Notes: a model not told the origin generated them from the letters alone. Shown: positions 44,249 through 56,564, numbered from the stretch's first letter. The stretch is DNA of 64,000 nt from Schistocerca nitens (GCF_023898315.1 NC_064622.1:78750387-78814386), one strand, 5' to 3'. Made by a program: numbers and translations.

Positions 44249-44563
44249 GAGTTACGCTACGTGATCAGCGCTGACGCTCGCTTCGCCCGCCAGTTTACAT
44301 TCAGCGCGTCGGCCTTCGATTCCTCAAGACACGCAGCATGGCTCACACGTATTGGCGTGACTCAGGCAATCTTGACACGTTTACGTTCGGACAAGCCAGT
44401 AAGGTATCTGTTAGTGGGTACGTTGGAGGCAAGAGGGACGGCTACAATTGTAGATCTTGTCAACGACGTGATATTTAGGGAGTGGGAAGTAGCTGCCTCG
44501 TGAACCCAAGGTGAATGGTTCGATTCTCGTTTGTGGTGTTAATGTGGGTTTTAAACGTGCCAG
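43826..44563. other. GC-rich patch with (CA)n
   Basis: CpG-rich at about 43970-44350, with a CA microsatellite at 44213-44246. The 196-codon frame at 43913-44503 runs through the CA repeat and shows no domain. Confidence 0.4.
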
Positions 44564-44568
44564 CTCTC

Positions 44569-44628
<60 letters not shown>

Positions 44629-44634
44629 TGTGTG
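44564..44634 (+). repeat. (CT)n-(GT)n microsatellite
   Basis: CT block to about 44611, then GT block. Confidence 0.95.
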
Positions 44635-44645
44635 TTTCCTGTAAT

Positions 44646-44834
44646 ATTTCAAAATGTGTGTGCAATCTTATGGGACTTAACTGCTAATGCCATCAGTCCC
44701 TAATCTTACACACTACTTAACCCAAATTATCTTAAGGACAAACACACACACACCCATGCCCGAGGGAGGATTCGACCCTCCGCCGGGGTCAGCTGCACAG
44801 TCCATGACTGCAGCGCCTTAGACCGCTCGGCTCA
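44646..44834 (-). mobile_element. SINE C copy
   Basis: Duplication 'tttcctgtaat' at 44635-44645 and 44835-44845. The first few bases of the head are missing. Confidence 0.93.
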
Positions 44835-44845
44835 TTTCCTGTAAT

Positions 44846-46999
44846 TGCCTGCCTCGAACGTAACTGTGAAGGTTGAAAACGAAATGAAAAAGAACTTACG
44901 TTGGAGCATTTCAGATTAATGAGATTAGAGTGTAAGGCATGTCTATTAAAAATGACTGATTTCCATCGAATTAGGAATCCGGTTGTATCGCCGAGCACTA
45001 ACAGTTCGATTAAAAAAGAAAATAGAAGGTAGCTCGGATTGGGGAATGATATGATCCGTGTGGTTTTCAAACTAACCATCTCGCAATCACATAATATATC
45101 GGCTATATATTTGCCATCTTCAGGAAGTCGCAAACGCCAGACTGCCGCACGTCGTTTTAAATTTCACGTCTATCGTATCTTAAAGGTGGCAGCACAAGTT
45201 GCGTAGTAGGCAGCCGATACACAGTATTCGACAACTAAGTATTAATGATCTGCAGTCGGGCCAAGATCGCAGGAGCGCTATTATTGTGTACACGACTAGA
45301 ACAACGCAATTTTTGTGAGCCGGGGGACCGTCCGCGAAGCAAGTCCATAGCGAAATTCGTTCGGAATATAGTTAGAACTGTATTTCGTCGAAATTTATGT
45401 TGAATTAGACAAAGAAATTCAGCAAAAGACAAGAAAAAGTCACAAAGAACGAGCGTGCTGGTCGCCCTGGTTATACAGTGATGGCACATTGTTTCCCCGT
45501 CTCGGAGTATTTCTTATCTCCAGGACGCATCGATCTTGTGGGCTGCAGCAATGTGAGGAACCAAATAAACTTGGCATCCCGAGAGGTTACTCGTTACGTG
45601 CGAACACTGCCACAAGAATTCTATGCTGCAGGCTCTTAACGAATTTTCGAACGATCGGATAAACGTTTAAGCTTATAACGGGAGTATGTTGAAAAGGAAA
45701 AAAAAAAAAAATATATCTGGCTAGACACGCGGCGATGGTGTCTCTATTCCAGTTTGCGACTTATGTAGTGACTCACCCTCGTATGACGATTACTAGTTTG
45801 CGCTCTGTATTGAGTGATCCTCACGAATACGTAGACAGCGTGATGGATGCTATTGGAATCTCCTTGAGATAGCGAAGTGCTGTAACAGCTGAAATGAATC
45901 GTGCTACAAATAATTCAGCTACGGCGCGAGAGGGAGCAGTGGTAGGAAGACGGCAGACAGCAGCGACGCTACGGCGACAGAGCGACACGAATTAGAGGGC
46001 GGAATCAGCTGCGCCGGCGACAATTTCGGCGCCCGGGCTGGAATGTGCCGAATGGCGCGGGGAGGGGGGGGGGGGGCTGTCGCGACACGAGAAATTCCGG
46101 AACAGCGAGCGGGGGAGGGCGGGGCGTCTTTCAGGCTGCAATTACTGCCATATTCACGATCTATCGCAAAAACTAATTAACATATTGACTGCCGGAGGAG
46201 TCGGCGACGAGATGCGGCGCAGTCGGGGGAAAGAAATCCGCCGGCGGACCGGGCAGGCGCGACGCCGTGCGGTGCGACACTGGCGGCAGTGACAAACGGG
46301 CGTAATTAACGAATGCTTCTTAGGGACGCGTCTTACAGCAGCCGGCGCTGCGAGCGCTTCCGTGGAGCGGCGGCTGTCAGATTTTGCGAACAGAAACCGG
46401 GAGAATAATTAGCGTTCGGAATTACATTGCAGGCTGACAGGCCGACGGGCCGAGGAATCCGCCGCTCCAGCGCCGCCTATACAGCGTCTCCGCCGAGGTG
46501 GGTGGGCGGTGGCTGGCTATTCGACCTGGGAGCGAGCCCGCTAGACTAGAGGGACACGAGCTCCGAATCTGTCAGCCCGCCAGATTCATACGCCTTCCTC
46601 CCCCCCCCCACTAAAAAAAAAACTCGTTGGTGCGTTCTACGATATCTTGTGTGTTGAAAGACACACACTTGATTTTCCTGTGTGATGAGGTGGCAAGGCA
46701 CAAGACCAGTGGTTACCGCTATTTCATTGGATCTGCAGGGTGGTGCTATCCGCGCGTCGTAAATACCACGTACAAGATTTACATATTCTCTAGCCTGCTA
46801 CGTGCAAACTGTTAGGGCTGCAGAAAAATGAAAATGAAAGGTAATGTAGTTAAATGTTGTACTGGGATACGTTTTCGCTACAGGCTGTAGTTTTCGATTT
46901 ATTGAGAAAGAAAAGTACAAAAGTTATCTTTCAAACGCTTTTTTCATGAATAACGCAAAATCTGTGGCCTTTAGCAAAAACGTATCCTAGCAAAATATT
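44846..46999. other. Unique DNA with GC-rich patch
   Basis: 44846-45940 shows nothing I recognise. 45940-46580 is CpG-rich, with a G-run at 46064-46076, a C-run near 46603 and AT islands such as 'aaaaactaattaacatattg'. The 46627-46815 frame has no domain. Confidence 0.4.
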
Positions 47000-47490
47000 T
47001 AAGTGCGCTACATTAAAGTTGTGGATTAATTAAAATGTCAGGAAGTTGTTTCTGAAAGTATTTGTATGGAGTGTAGCCATGTATGGAAGTGAAACATGGA
47101 CGATAAATAGTTTGGACAAGAAGAGAATAGAAGCTTTCGAAATGTGGTGCTACAGAAGAATGCTGAAGATTAGATGGGTAGATCGCATAACTAATGAGGA
47201 GGTATTGAATAGAAGAGGAGAAGAGGAGTTTGTGGTACAACGTGACAAAAAGAAGGGACCGGTTGGTAGGACATGTTTTGAGGCATCAAGGGATCACCAA
47301 TTTAGCATTGGAGGGCAGCGTGGAGGGTAAAAATCGTAGAGGGAGACCAAGAGATGAATACATTAAGCAGATTCAGAAGGATGTAGGTTGCAGTAAGTAC
47401 TGGGAGATGAAGAAGCTTGCACAGGATAGAGTAGCATGGAGAGCTGCATCAAACCAGTCTCAGGACTGAAGACCACAACAACAACAACAT
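47000..47490 (+). pseudogene. RTE-like LINE, 5'-truncated, with (CAA)n tail
   Basis: Encodes FLKVFVWSVAMYGSETWTIN, EAFEMWCYRRMLKIRWVDRI and, after a frameshift near 47235-47260, RLVGHVLRHQGITNLALEGS with RRGRPRDEYIKQIQKDVGC and AWRAASNQSQD. This is the C-terminal end of an RTE/BovB-like LINE reverse transcriptase. The stop is followed by 'agaccacaacaacaacaaca', a simple-repeat 3' tail instead of poly-A. Only the last fifth or so of the gene is present. Confidence 0.85.
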
Positions 47491-47873
47491 TTAAGTTTCT
47501 ACAAATAGGTTATGTTTATATTTCTGTAGGGCTAATAGTTTGCGCGTAGCGAGCGGGAGAATATGAAAATCTCGCGCGTGGTTTCTGAATGCATTGTGGG
47601 TTGCATAAAACCCATGGATAGGGGCAACTGAATGACACTGTATATAAATATGATTGGCCTTGCAAATATATCTGAGGATGGAATGCGTATTACGAAATCG
47701 ATCATGCAGATGTATGTTGTATGAATAATCAGCATCTTAAAGACGAACCCCATCAACCTGTAGTACTTCACATAATAAAATACCACTTAATGTCATAAAC
47801 GATTTCAAACATTTTAAATGAGTGGACATGTGAAGCTCGACATGATAGGATGTGAGCCCAATATGCGAGAAAA
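47491..47873. other. Unrecognised DNA
   Basis: No gene or repeat family seen. Confidence 0.35.
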
Positions 47874-47884
47874 TAGTGAATAGG

Positions 47885-48090
47885 TTCAAAAATGGTTCAA
47901 ATGGCTCTGAGCACTATGGGACTCAACATCTGAGGTCATCAGTCCCCTAGAACTTAGAACTACTTAAACCTCACTAACCTAAGGACATCACACACATCCA
48001 TGCCCGAGGCAGGATTCGAAACTGCGACCGTAGCAGCAGCGCCGTTCCAGACTGAAGCGCCTAGAACCGCTCGGTCACAGCGGCCGGCGT
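47885..48090 (-). mobile_element. SINE A copy
   Basis: Duplication 'tagtgaatagg' at 47874-47884 and 48091-48101. The variable-arm hairpin of the head is damaged ('gtagcagcagcgcc'). Confidence 0.93.
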
Positions 48091-48101
48091 TAGTGAATAG
48101 G

Positions 48102-50474
48102 ATCTAAGGTATTTTTCACTACTTATTCAGCTTATGTAGTGTACTTCGCGTCGGAAAATTTGCGCGACACAACTAAGACAGATAACATGTAAGGGAGAGC
48201 TGACAGTGGTGTTATGGACATAAAGCCGCAGTCTAAAGCATATGTCTGCGCCTAGCGTTTTGCCCCGCATATCGGGAGATATTCTCAGAGGATGTAACGA
48301 CGTAGTCAGTTAATTTTCAAACGTAAACTTACGTAGATAGCCGAAACTGGCGAACTCTTTATTGATAACCACGCCACACTCGAATTTTGATGTCATCAGA
48401 TTTCCGACAACACACATCGGCGCGAATTCGTTATTTTTCGCAGTAGTGCATGACGCAGTACAGATTCTTGATAATGTTCGGTGCAGCCGGCAGGCACTAC
48501 GGGACTAACATAGTGTGAAGGTAAACGGAGAAAAGACCTTCGCAATTATCCCCCCCCCCTTTCCCTTCTTCCCTCCTTCCTTGTCACCGTATCCTCCCCC
48601 CTCTCTAGTCTTTCATCAGTGTAGATATGATGACCAAAAGACATTGTTTACTTCTGGAATGTAAGATGCGACTCGAACCTCAAGACGTAACTTGAGAAAG
48701 ATGCAAGATGAACGTTGATCAAACTTAAATTCTTGTTCCGTTCACATCATTCCGTTCTCGAGCTTTTCGTCAGTGGGACTCCATATATCGGCCCCGCTGT
48801 CTCTGCAGTTTCTTCCCGGCTCGCAGAAGAATCGATGGCGCAGGGGGCCGTAGTGCCGCGGAGTCCATATCGGGAAACAAGAGGGGGCTGTGAAAGAACG
48901 GAGCGCCGTGCATCGGGGAGTGATCACTGTCCCGCCCGCCCGCACGGCAGAAGCTCATTCGTTTAATCCAGCCGCCCGGACAAGGGGCGGGGAGAGGAGC
49001 GGAACGGATAGACAGAGGCACACACAGAAGGCCGCCGGCAGCTGAGCTGAGACGGGACGGATACATGTCAGAGGCGGCTGAGAGGAGCCCGGCCGCCAGG
49101 AAAACCCCTTTGATAACTAATTAGTCGTCCTTCCCTCCGCCGCCAATCCTTTCGCCTGCCCCCCCCCCCCCCCCTGCGCCGCTCTCGCTGGCCGAACGGT
49201 CGCAACATCTCTATATCCTCCACCTCCCCCCCCCCCCCCCAACCTTCCAATTCTGCTCTGTGTGCGCCTCTCGAGCCGTACCCTCCAGAACGCGGCAGCC
49301 CCCGCCCCACCCCTTTCTCCCTTCTGCCATCCTTTCACTCTTTCCGCGTTCCGAACGAGCGGATCCTTTCGATAGATCGAAACCCTGCTTCAAATTAACA
49401 TCCCTCCGCTAGCGCCGACGTTGGCGCTGTGGTGACGCGGCTTCACTGATTATCAAGAGAAAGAGCGCGCGAGTGCGAGGGGTACGCGGCAGACACAGAA
49501 GGTTAGGTGGGGGGGGGGGGGGAGTGCTGAGATGCAGAACATCCAATAGCGAGCCTCTCACCTCCCTTTACCTCCCCCGACTTGAGCTCAGCACACGGCG
49601 TTTCGCCAGAGCACCCAGAATCTGCCCCTGCGAGGCCAATCTTTCGCCCTCCGCGGCACTACTGCCGACAGGGAGGTCTTTGTTGGCCTTAATTATTGCC
49701 GGTGCGGAGAACGCGAGCGAACACGTGAGCCGGCAGGCGGCGCAGGGCCCGGCCAGAGCTCTGCAGACGGGCCCGTGGCTCGCGAGGAAGCGGGCGAAAC
49801 GCCTGCAGGCTCGACCGCCTCGTCACCGAATGCGGAAGCCCCATTCCGATATTGACAGCTCTTCGATCTGGCAGCTCTCTCTATGATCTTCTGTGAGGCC
49901 CCTGCGCGCCCTCTCAATCCCCGCGGGGCTTGATTACTTTTGACCGATCGCACAGATAGCGGGGGCGGCTGCCGATGACTTCTGCCGCCCGCCTCCTTCG
50001 CCTCTGTTGAGCCTCGGCTATCCCGACGACGGGGAAGAAATGGAAGGTGTCGTCACGGTGTGCTACTACGTACAGCCATTCACAACGGCATCGATATCCT
50101 TTCTCACAAGCAGTCTATGATTGTTTGTAATTACCACCGCAGATCTCATACGACCCGAGGCCTCCGAAAAATAAAAAAAATGGCGACCTTACCAGGATAA
50201 ATATTTCAATTTCATGAGAAATGTGCGCTGTCGTCTACTGCTGTTTATGCTATATTCAGGTATTTCCACAGATGACTGAGAAACCACTTTACCTACGAAC
50301 GACATAAGTATTTTGTGCAAAAACAGTAAATCACTTCCAGAAAGAACTTACAGTTCACTCTGGATGCTTTGTGGTCGTTTCCCAGCCACGTAAACATACC
50401 GCTGCCGCAGCGACACACTACGATCAGCCCAGTATCAACAACAGATTCATTCAGTTTGTCGGTACTGCAGTAAC
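48102..50474. other. Unique DNA with long GC-rich patch
   Basis: CpG-rich from about 48780 to 49980. Contains C runs at 49159-49174 and 49226-49240 and a G run at 49509-49522, with AT islands such as 'ttggccttaattattgccgg'. 48102-48780 and 49990-50474 show nothing I recognise. Confidence 0.4.
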
Positions 50475-51005
50475 ATGCCACGTAGAGCCCTACAACACTT
50501 CGATGGAGTCAGAATAGTGGCTTTACTGTCAGCAGGTCGTACACAGCAAGATGTTGTCGATCGGTTAAATGTAATTCAAAACAAAACAAAAAAAATGGCT
50601 CTGAGCACTATGGGACTTAACTACTGAAATCACCAGTCCCCTACTTACACCTAACTAACCTAAGGACAGCACACACATCCATGCCCGAGGCAGGATTCGA
50701 ACCTGCGACCGTAGCGGTCGCGCGGTTCCAGACAGTAGCGCCTAGAACCGCTCGGCCACTCCGGCCGGCTGTAATTCAAAGTGGTGTACCTAAGGTGTGG
50801 AGAAATTACAGGGAGACGGGAAATGTGAAAGACAGACCTCGCAGTGGTCATCCTCTTGTGACAACACAAAAGCAGTAGCGTTTCCTCCAACTGTCATCTC
50901 ACAGGCGGCCAACATCAGCTGCCAGAAATATTGGAAACGACTTCTCCCAGGCAACAGGGAGTACGTAGAAGATTGGATGAGGGTGGTCTTCATTCCAGAA
51001 GACCA
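50475..51005 (+). pseudogene. Tc1-like transposase relic, interrupted by a SINE A
   Basis: From the ATG at 50475 the frame reads MPRRALQHFDGVRIVALLSA then GRTQQDVVDRL, a Tc1-type N-terminal helix-turn-helix. After the SINE it continues SGVPKVWRNYRETGNVKDRP with RSGHPLVTTQKQ, then a stop (50878-50880), more diverged linker, and a deletion leading to YVEDWMRVVFIPEDQ, a trace of the first catalytic motif. The catalytic domain is missing. This is a different Tc1 lineage from 14794-16215. Confidence 0.8.
50581..50769 (-). mobile_element. SINE A inside the Tc1-like relic
   Basis: Duplication 'tgtaattcaaa' at 50570-50580 and 50770-50780 is transposase coding sequence. A small body deletion removes the 'aacttagaact' part. 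Confidence 0.95.
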
Positions 51006-52424
51006 ATGAGAAGTTTTGCACTGAACCATGTTTTCAAGATGTATACTTAGGAGAGAGCCTGCTTTGTCTTGTAAGGGTTCTTTGCAACTAACTTGTTTTG
51101 ACAAGGAGTTACGTTTATTTTGTTTATAAGGTATTGTACAAACCTCAATGGGTACACTATGACAGTCAATTTAGTAAACTCTGTGATATTCCTAACTTCT
51201 GTTGAGGTGTATATAAATATATGAAAAGTTGGTCAAGCTTGTTTGTCACAATATGAAAATCACAATACTAACTGCTGTGTGCTACTCTGTTCTTTTCTTT
51301 AAAGTTTTAGAAATTATTACCTCTTACCACTGATCGTGTGATTTCCTGTGTTTCCTTTCGGCAGAAGCAAAGTGTGCTACAGAGCACTTAGCTAACAGAT
51401 AAGAGAGCAAATTCTCAATGCACGGAGAAGTTCCAAACTTCAGCCTCTGTATTTGGGGAGCGTGAAAAGTCTTTCGAAGAGACTAGTTAAATATCCCTTC
51501 TCTTTCCATATTCAGCCAAGTTCTACCATTGTTATAGACCACATTTCGTAAGATAAAGCTTCAAACGTATGTACTGGCACGGACTGAATCGGAGTCCTCA
51601 GAATTTGTAACTTGACCGCCGCCGCGGCGGGGATCGTCGACACACGGGATCATGAATAATTCCGACGCTACCGCCGAATACGCCAGGCCGTTCCCACTTT
51701 CTGACCGACGCGACGCAGTGGCTGCTAAGCCGCTAGCGGCAGTGCCGGTGACCAGTGACAGAGCGCTTCAAACGCGCCTCGCGTTGTGAATAAGATGGGA
51801 AGGGCCGTCTGTTTCCGGGGCCCACAATACTGGGAATAGGCGGCCGGCTACGCCTTTCCGCCCAGAATCCTCAGGCTGGTCACGGCAGGCAGCAGCCACA
51901 CCGGAGGCCCAATTAGGAGCCGCCCCAACCCAGTCACGTGAACAGGCGACAGGTGTGTGTCCCGACAGCGGTCAGTTATCGAGGCATGAAACCCTGGTGT
52001 CAAAACACGCATGAAGCTGGTTCGATCTAAATTTTTCCCTCGTCATCAGACAATCGACATCGCATCCTGCAGTTACCGTGAGGAAACAACAAGCCTAAAT
52101 CCACCCTTTACGGCATGTGCCGCGCTAGTCAGTAAATACTGTTACTGTCGTCTTCAGTCCAAGAACTGCTTCGATGTGACTCTCCACGATCGTCGATCCT
52201 TTGCAACACTTCCCAGCTCCTGCGTACTGTAGTCAAGCAAAGGCGACTCTCTACAATTTTTATCCTTCGCACTTTCCTACAATACCAAACTCACGATTTA
52301 TTGATGCCTTTGGATGCGTCCCATGAACCGTCTCTTCTTTTCGTCCGTTTTGTTTATAAGTGACATGAAATCATTATACAAGTCTGCGATCACTGATACA
52401 AACTAGTCAATAACTTGTCCGTCT
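51006..52424. other. Unique DNA with GC-rich patch
   Basis: CpG-rich at about 51600-51960. The rest shows no gene or repeat I recognise. Confidence 0.4.
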
Positions 52425-52438
52425 TGATCGCTATTTTT

Positions 52439-52640
52439 GCCGGCCGTGGTAGCTGAGCGGTTCTAGGCGCTTCAATCTGTAACCGCGCGACCGCTACGGT
52501 CGCAGGTTCGAATCCCGCCTCGGGCATGGATGTGTGATGTCCTTAAGTTAGTTAGGTTCAAGTAGTACTACGTTCTAGGGGACTGATGACCTCAGATGTT
52601 GAGTCCCATAGTGCTCAGAGCCATTTGAACCATTTTTTTT
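52439..52640 (+). mobile_element. SINE A copy
   Basis: Duplication 'tgatcgctattttt' at 52425-52438 and 52641-52654. Confidence 0.95.
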
Positions 52641-52769
52641 TGATCGCTATTTTTATTTCTCTTTAAAAATTACAATATTTTTTACATAAAAGTAGCGATC
52701 AAGACGAACAGTGATATTGTTTTTTGGTCAAATTGTGCCGTAAATTAGTTTCTCCTCAGTTCGTTTCAG

Positions 52770-53190
52770 TTTCTTTTCTTTCCTTACTCGATCTACCGAC
52801 CTACTCTTCAGCATTTTCTGTAGCACTATATCTCTAGAGCTTCTATTCTCTTGTTATATGTACTGCCGACAGAGTGACGATGCTATTGGCCACCCTTAAA
52901 ATTTTTATTTATTCTCCCTAAATTTTAGTTCGTTTGCGATTTGTCCTTTGTTTCCTTTAGTACGTGCTCTATGCATAAACTGATGAACATGGAGGATACG
53001 CTGCAACACAGTCCCACTCAGTGCTCAACTGCTGCTTGCATCTCATGTCGTTCAACTCTTTTAGCTGGATTATGGTTTCTGTACAATTTGTACATCAAAT
53101 TTCGAACCTTATATTTTGTCTCCACCAAAGAACATGCATATTATCTGCAGTGTACTGTATTATTTTCCTTTATCCCCGACTGAATAATGA
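52770..53190 (-). mobile_element. RTE-like LINE fragment, reverse transcriptase core region
   Basis: Same family as 4655-5233 and 47000-47490 by shared phrases ('cttctattctcttgtta', 'ggtttctgtacaatttgta' on the + strand). An internal deletion lies near 52865-52890. Only degraded frames remain. Confidence 0.55.
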
Positions 53191-53230
53191 AATTTGTTGT
53201 TGGAAGCAGTCGCTTAAGCGTGAACGAGTC

Positions 53231-54692
53231 TGATACACAGTGCGTCAGTACTTCCCACATTTCAAAGACCCAGGAAAAAACAGTACACTAGATGTGATAA
53301 TGAAATTGCACCATATGCTAGAACATCTCAAAGAATTTATATTTCCTCGTCTGACGTGCCAACTATTGTCGAGAGTAGCATGCTCGCATGAAGTGGAAAT
53401 AGCGACTCCACAGCAGCACGCGCAAGCAGTAGTGTGATTTGCAGAAACAACATCACCGAAATCGCCGTTTACTGTGCAAAGGAATTACTTGGATTGCATG
53501 GCTGTGATTCACTCGATGTGAAAACAATTAAGAAATGATATCTAAGTTTTTGGAAACTGAAAGTGTTGTGAATTATTCTGGCGTTGCACATCGAAGTTTT
53601 TCGGGAGAGGTGGTAGATGACATCAAACAAGAGATTCTCAGAAGCCCACGTAAGTCAGCTCGGCAGACGTCTAGGCAGCGTAACGTACCCCCTGCAACAT
53701 TGCTTCGTGTAGTACACCAGCGTCTCCGTTTGTATGCATGGAATGTGCAACTACTGCAACATCTGATGCCAAACGACAAACCCTGGTGACACAATTCGCT
53801 ACAGAATGCTTCAGCGTATTGATATGAGTACCAGCTTCTTGGAAAGATGTTTAACCTCTGATGAAACACGCTCTCATGTATCATGAACGGTATTTGGCAT
53901 AATTCTCGAATCTGGAGCTCGCAGCATCCGCACGCTATCAATGAAGATGTTCCTTAAAGTGCTAAACTGAACGTCCGGTGTGGCCTAATGCGCAACAAGA
54001 TTGTCAGACCGTTCTTCTTTGCAGTAAACACAGTGAATGGGTCAGTGTATCTGTGTCTGTTGGTGCAATTTGTATTCCCTCAGAGCCGGCCGAAGTGGCC
54101 GTGCGGTTAGAGGCGCTGCAGTCTGGAACCGCAAGACCGCTACGGTCGCAGGTTCGAATCCTGCCTCGGGCATGGATGTTTGTGATGTCCTTAGGTTAGT
54201 TGGGTTTAACTAGTTCTAAGTTCTAGGGGACTAATGACCTCAGCAGTTGAGTCCCATAGTGCTCAGAGCCATTTGAACCATTTTTTTTTCTATTCCCTCA
54301 GATACAAGACGTGCAACACAACATCGTCTTTCAGCAAGATGGATCTCCGCCGCATTGGTCAGAGGATGAATACGAAATTTCTCAATCGTTGAATTGAAGG
54401 AAGAAGTGTATGCGATCAAAGTGGACGATATTCTTGTGCGATGACGTCATAGCACTGATGGCGGCTGCAATGATGTCAGGGGACACGTTACGAAGAACAT
54501 GACAATAAATCCGATACATACTCGATATTCTTCTTACTACGAATGCGTGACGTGTCGAGGTGTACCGAATATTTGTTAATTAAATTCTGTGTGGTGCTCT
54601 AGTATATGATGCAATTTCATTATATTCATGCTGTAATTTTTTTCCTGAGCCTTTGAAATGTGGAAGGTTTGAAAGTGACACCCCGTATCTAT
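53231..54692 (+). pseudogene. Degraded mariner-like element with transposase relic, hosting a SINE A2
   Basis: Inverted ends: 'cttcccacatttcaaagacc' with 'atgaaattgcaccatatgct' near 53251-53320 on the left, and their complements near 54600-54680 on the right. The frame 53535-53789 reads IKQEILRSPRKSARQTSRQR then NVPPATLLRVVHQRLRLYAW, a helix-turn-helix linker. Near 54335 IVFQQDGSPPHW keeps the second catalytic Asp. Stops and frameshifts elsewhere, and the last catalytic motif is not recognised. It is probably a third Tc1/mariner lineage. Ends are approximate. Confidence 0.7.
54084..54290 (+). mobile_element. SINE A2 inside the degraded mariner-like element
   Basis: Duplication 'tattccctcag' at 54073-54083 and 54291-54301. 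Full length, with the same A2 variants as 41536-41710. Confidence 0.95.
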
Positions 54693-54832
54693 TAAGGCAG
54701 TAGGTGTGAAACAGAGTGTAGTGCCTTCCCGAGTGTGCCTGAATCCAACGTTTCGCATTTGATTCGGCCAGTCTTGTAAGAACTCCGCACTCGCCTCCCG
54801 CCAAATGGCACAGGCCTTCCACAGTCCACAAC

Positions 54833-55015
54833 TGAGCACGGTGGCGCAGTGGTAAGACTGGACTCATATTCGGGAGGAAAACTGACAACGTCCACGAAAA
54901 CCTGGCCACTTATACGACCGATTTTTCTCTCAGAGTCCGAGCCTGTGCTCCGTCTCTAATGACTTCGTCGTGGGCGAGACGTTACACTCTGATCTTTAAT
55001 TCTTCTTCTTTGCAT
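54833..55015 (+). mobile_element. SINE E copy
   Basis: Head 'gagcacggtggcgcagtggt' followed by 'actggactcatattcgggag', then 'cctgtgctccgtctctaatg' and 'gggcgagacgttacactctg'. Much of the middle is deleted. Confidence 0.7.
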
Positions 55016-55936
55016 CTCGTTTCCTGGCCATAGCTGCTAGTACTGGCGTACCGAGACATCGGAAAATGCAGGAAACACGATCGTGGACTGATAACTGAGG
55101 AGTATCACATGTCTTACTGTCCTAGCCTTAAATACTTGTCAGTGTGCTGGCGAAAGTCAGGTCTCTGATTCAAAACGCAAACTGTGAAATAACTGTAGGC
55201 AGTGTGGTTGCTTATGAGTTTAAGTAACGACTGGCGTGGCAGCGGTTTCGAAGGATGCTCGCGAATCAGGCGCGTGCGGAGGGTGGTGTGTCGCCTTGGC
55301 ACAGCGACCTCCGCCGTCTCCGGTAGCAGCCGGCAGCTGCCGTTATTACGAGGAACAATACCTCCTCATCCCGGCTGACAGGTCCCCTGGGCGCGCCGAG
55401 CGCAATATTCGGGCAATATATTTTGATTTTTTAATTCGGCCCGGCGCCTTCGGAAGCAGGGGTGGGGGCTCGCTCGTTGCGAAGGCGAACGCTCTCGCTA
55501 GTGTGTGTGTATGTGTGTAGGCGCGTTTACGTCCATGTCGCGGTCTTTGTGGGGAGGCAAGTCGCCGGCCTTAACAGCCTCTGGGACCGCGTGGCGCGAG
55601 CGGCGCCGTCTTAGGAGGGGGCAATCCCTGCTAGGAGCAGATTGGTACTCCCCCACCCCCTGCCCTGTCTCCAGACGCCGTTGTTTCTCGCGTCCGGATT
55701 AATACCGAAGCGGCAGCCGAGGCAGGGGGGCGCGTGCTTCCCGTGCCTCCCGAAGCCCGGTGAAAAATTTATCACCACTCCCTTCGCACCCGGCGTGATC
55801 GCTGATGACGTTCGTGCCCGGAGCAGTATTCGCGGTGAAAGCCAACTACCGCTCTGTCGCTGACAGTCGCCTCCTGTAGAGACTGGAGGCGTATTGTAGA
55901 TTGATCAAAATCGCCGCAACGCACTCATAGTTGGTA
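55016..55936. other. Unique DNA with GC-rich patch
   Basis: CpG-rich at about 55235-55870, with an AT island 'caatatattttgatttttta' inside it. No gene recognised. Confidence 0.4.
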
Positions 55937-56205
55937 AAATGAAGGCTTTCACGACAGAATGACATTGCTGCTAGTAAACTGTTTGGGGTATAAGGTCGTG
56001 GTCCACGAAACACTTTTGTTCCTAACGTTTCGTCAAGAACTACACTAGATATTTTGAGAGGCGCGTCTCCTTCTTGCCGACTGTAATGAGGAGCAACGCC
56101 TCTGAAGATATCCAGGGCAGTTCTGAACGAAACATTAGAAGCAAGAGAGTTTCCTGGACCATGACCGTATACCCGAAAACTTTACCAGCAGCAGCGCTCA
56201 TAGTT
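55937..56205. mobile_element. Fold-back repeat element, copy 2 (diverged)
   Basis: Arms at about 55965-56034 and 56126-56195 are inverted and share 'taacgtttcgt'/'acgaaacattag' and 'gtggtccacgaaac'/'tttcctggaccatg'. Relative of 38757-39060 but without the 65-bp duplication. Confidence 0.65.
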
Positions 56206-56511
56206 GTTTTTCATAATAGCCTGATGTAAGATTCGGCATTTGGTGCATATGCGGCACCATTGGCGATGTTTCGAGCAGTTTAAACCAGGAATAAGAGTAA
56301 CACAGAAAGGAATTGTTCAAGTATTACGTCGGTGAATATGAATTCTAATTGCCGATACCTTCAGTTCTTCTAATGAAAAAATACTTTCGAGAAGAGGGTA
56401 AAGTCTCAGAAACTTACTAAGAGTTACATAGCCTAGGCAAAGACCTCTGTGACTTTTTGTGACTTACTATCGAAACTAGTACAATCTTCAGTACTGAACA
56501 CAAAAGTGGGA
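56206..56511. other. Unrecognised DNA
   Basis: Nothing recognised. Confidence 0.35.
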
Positions 56512-56521
56512 TCTTAATTAA

Positions 56522-56554
56522 GTCCCATAGTGCTCAGAGCCATTTGAACCATTT
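56522..56554 (+). mobile_element. 33-bp SINE A stub
   Basis: Only the last 33 bases of SINE A ('gtcccatagtgctcagagcc' onward) are present. A perfect 10-bp duplication 'tcttaattaa' flanks it (56512-56521, 56555-56564), so this is a true truncated insertion and not a deletion remnant. Confidence 0.92.
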
Positions 56555-56564
56555 TCTTAATTAA

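Noticed and set aside
43913..44503. 196-codon plus-strand frame
   Set aside because: It runs through a CA microsatellite (His-Thr repeat) in GC-rich DNA and shows no domain.
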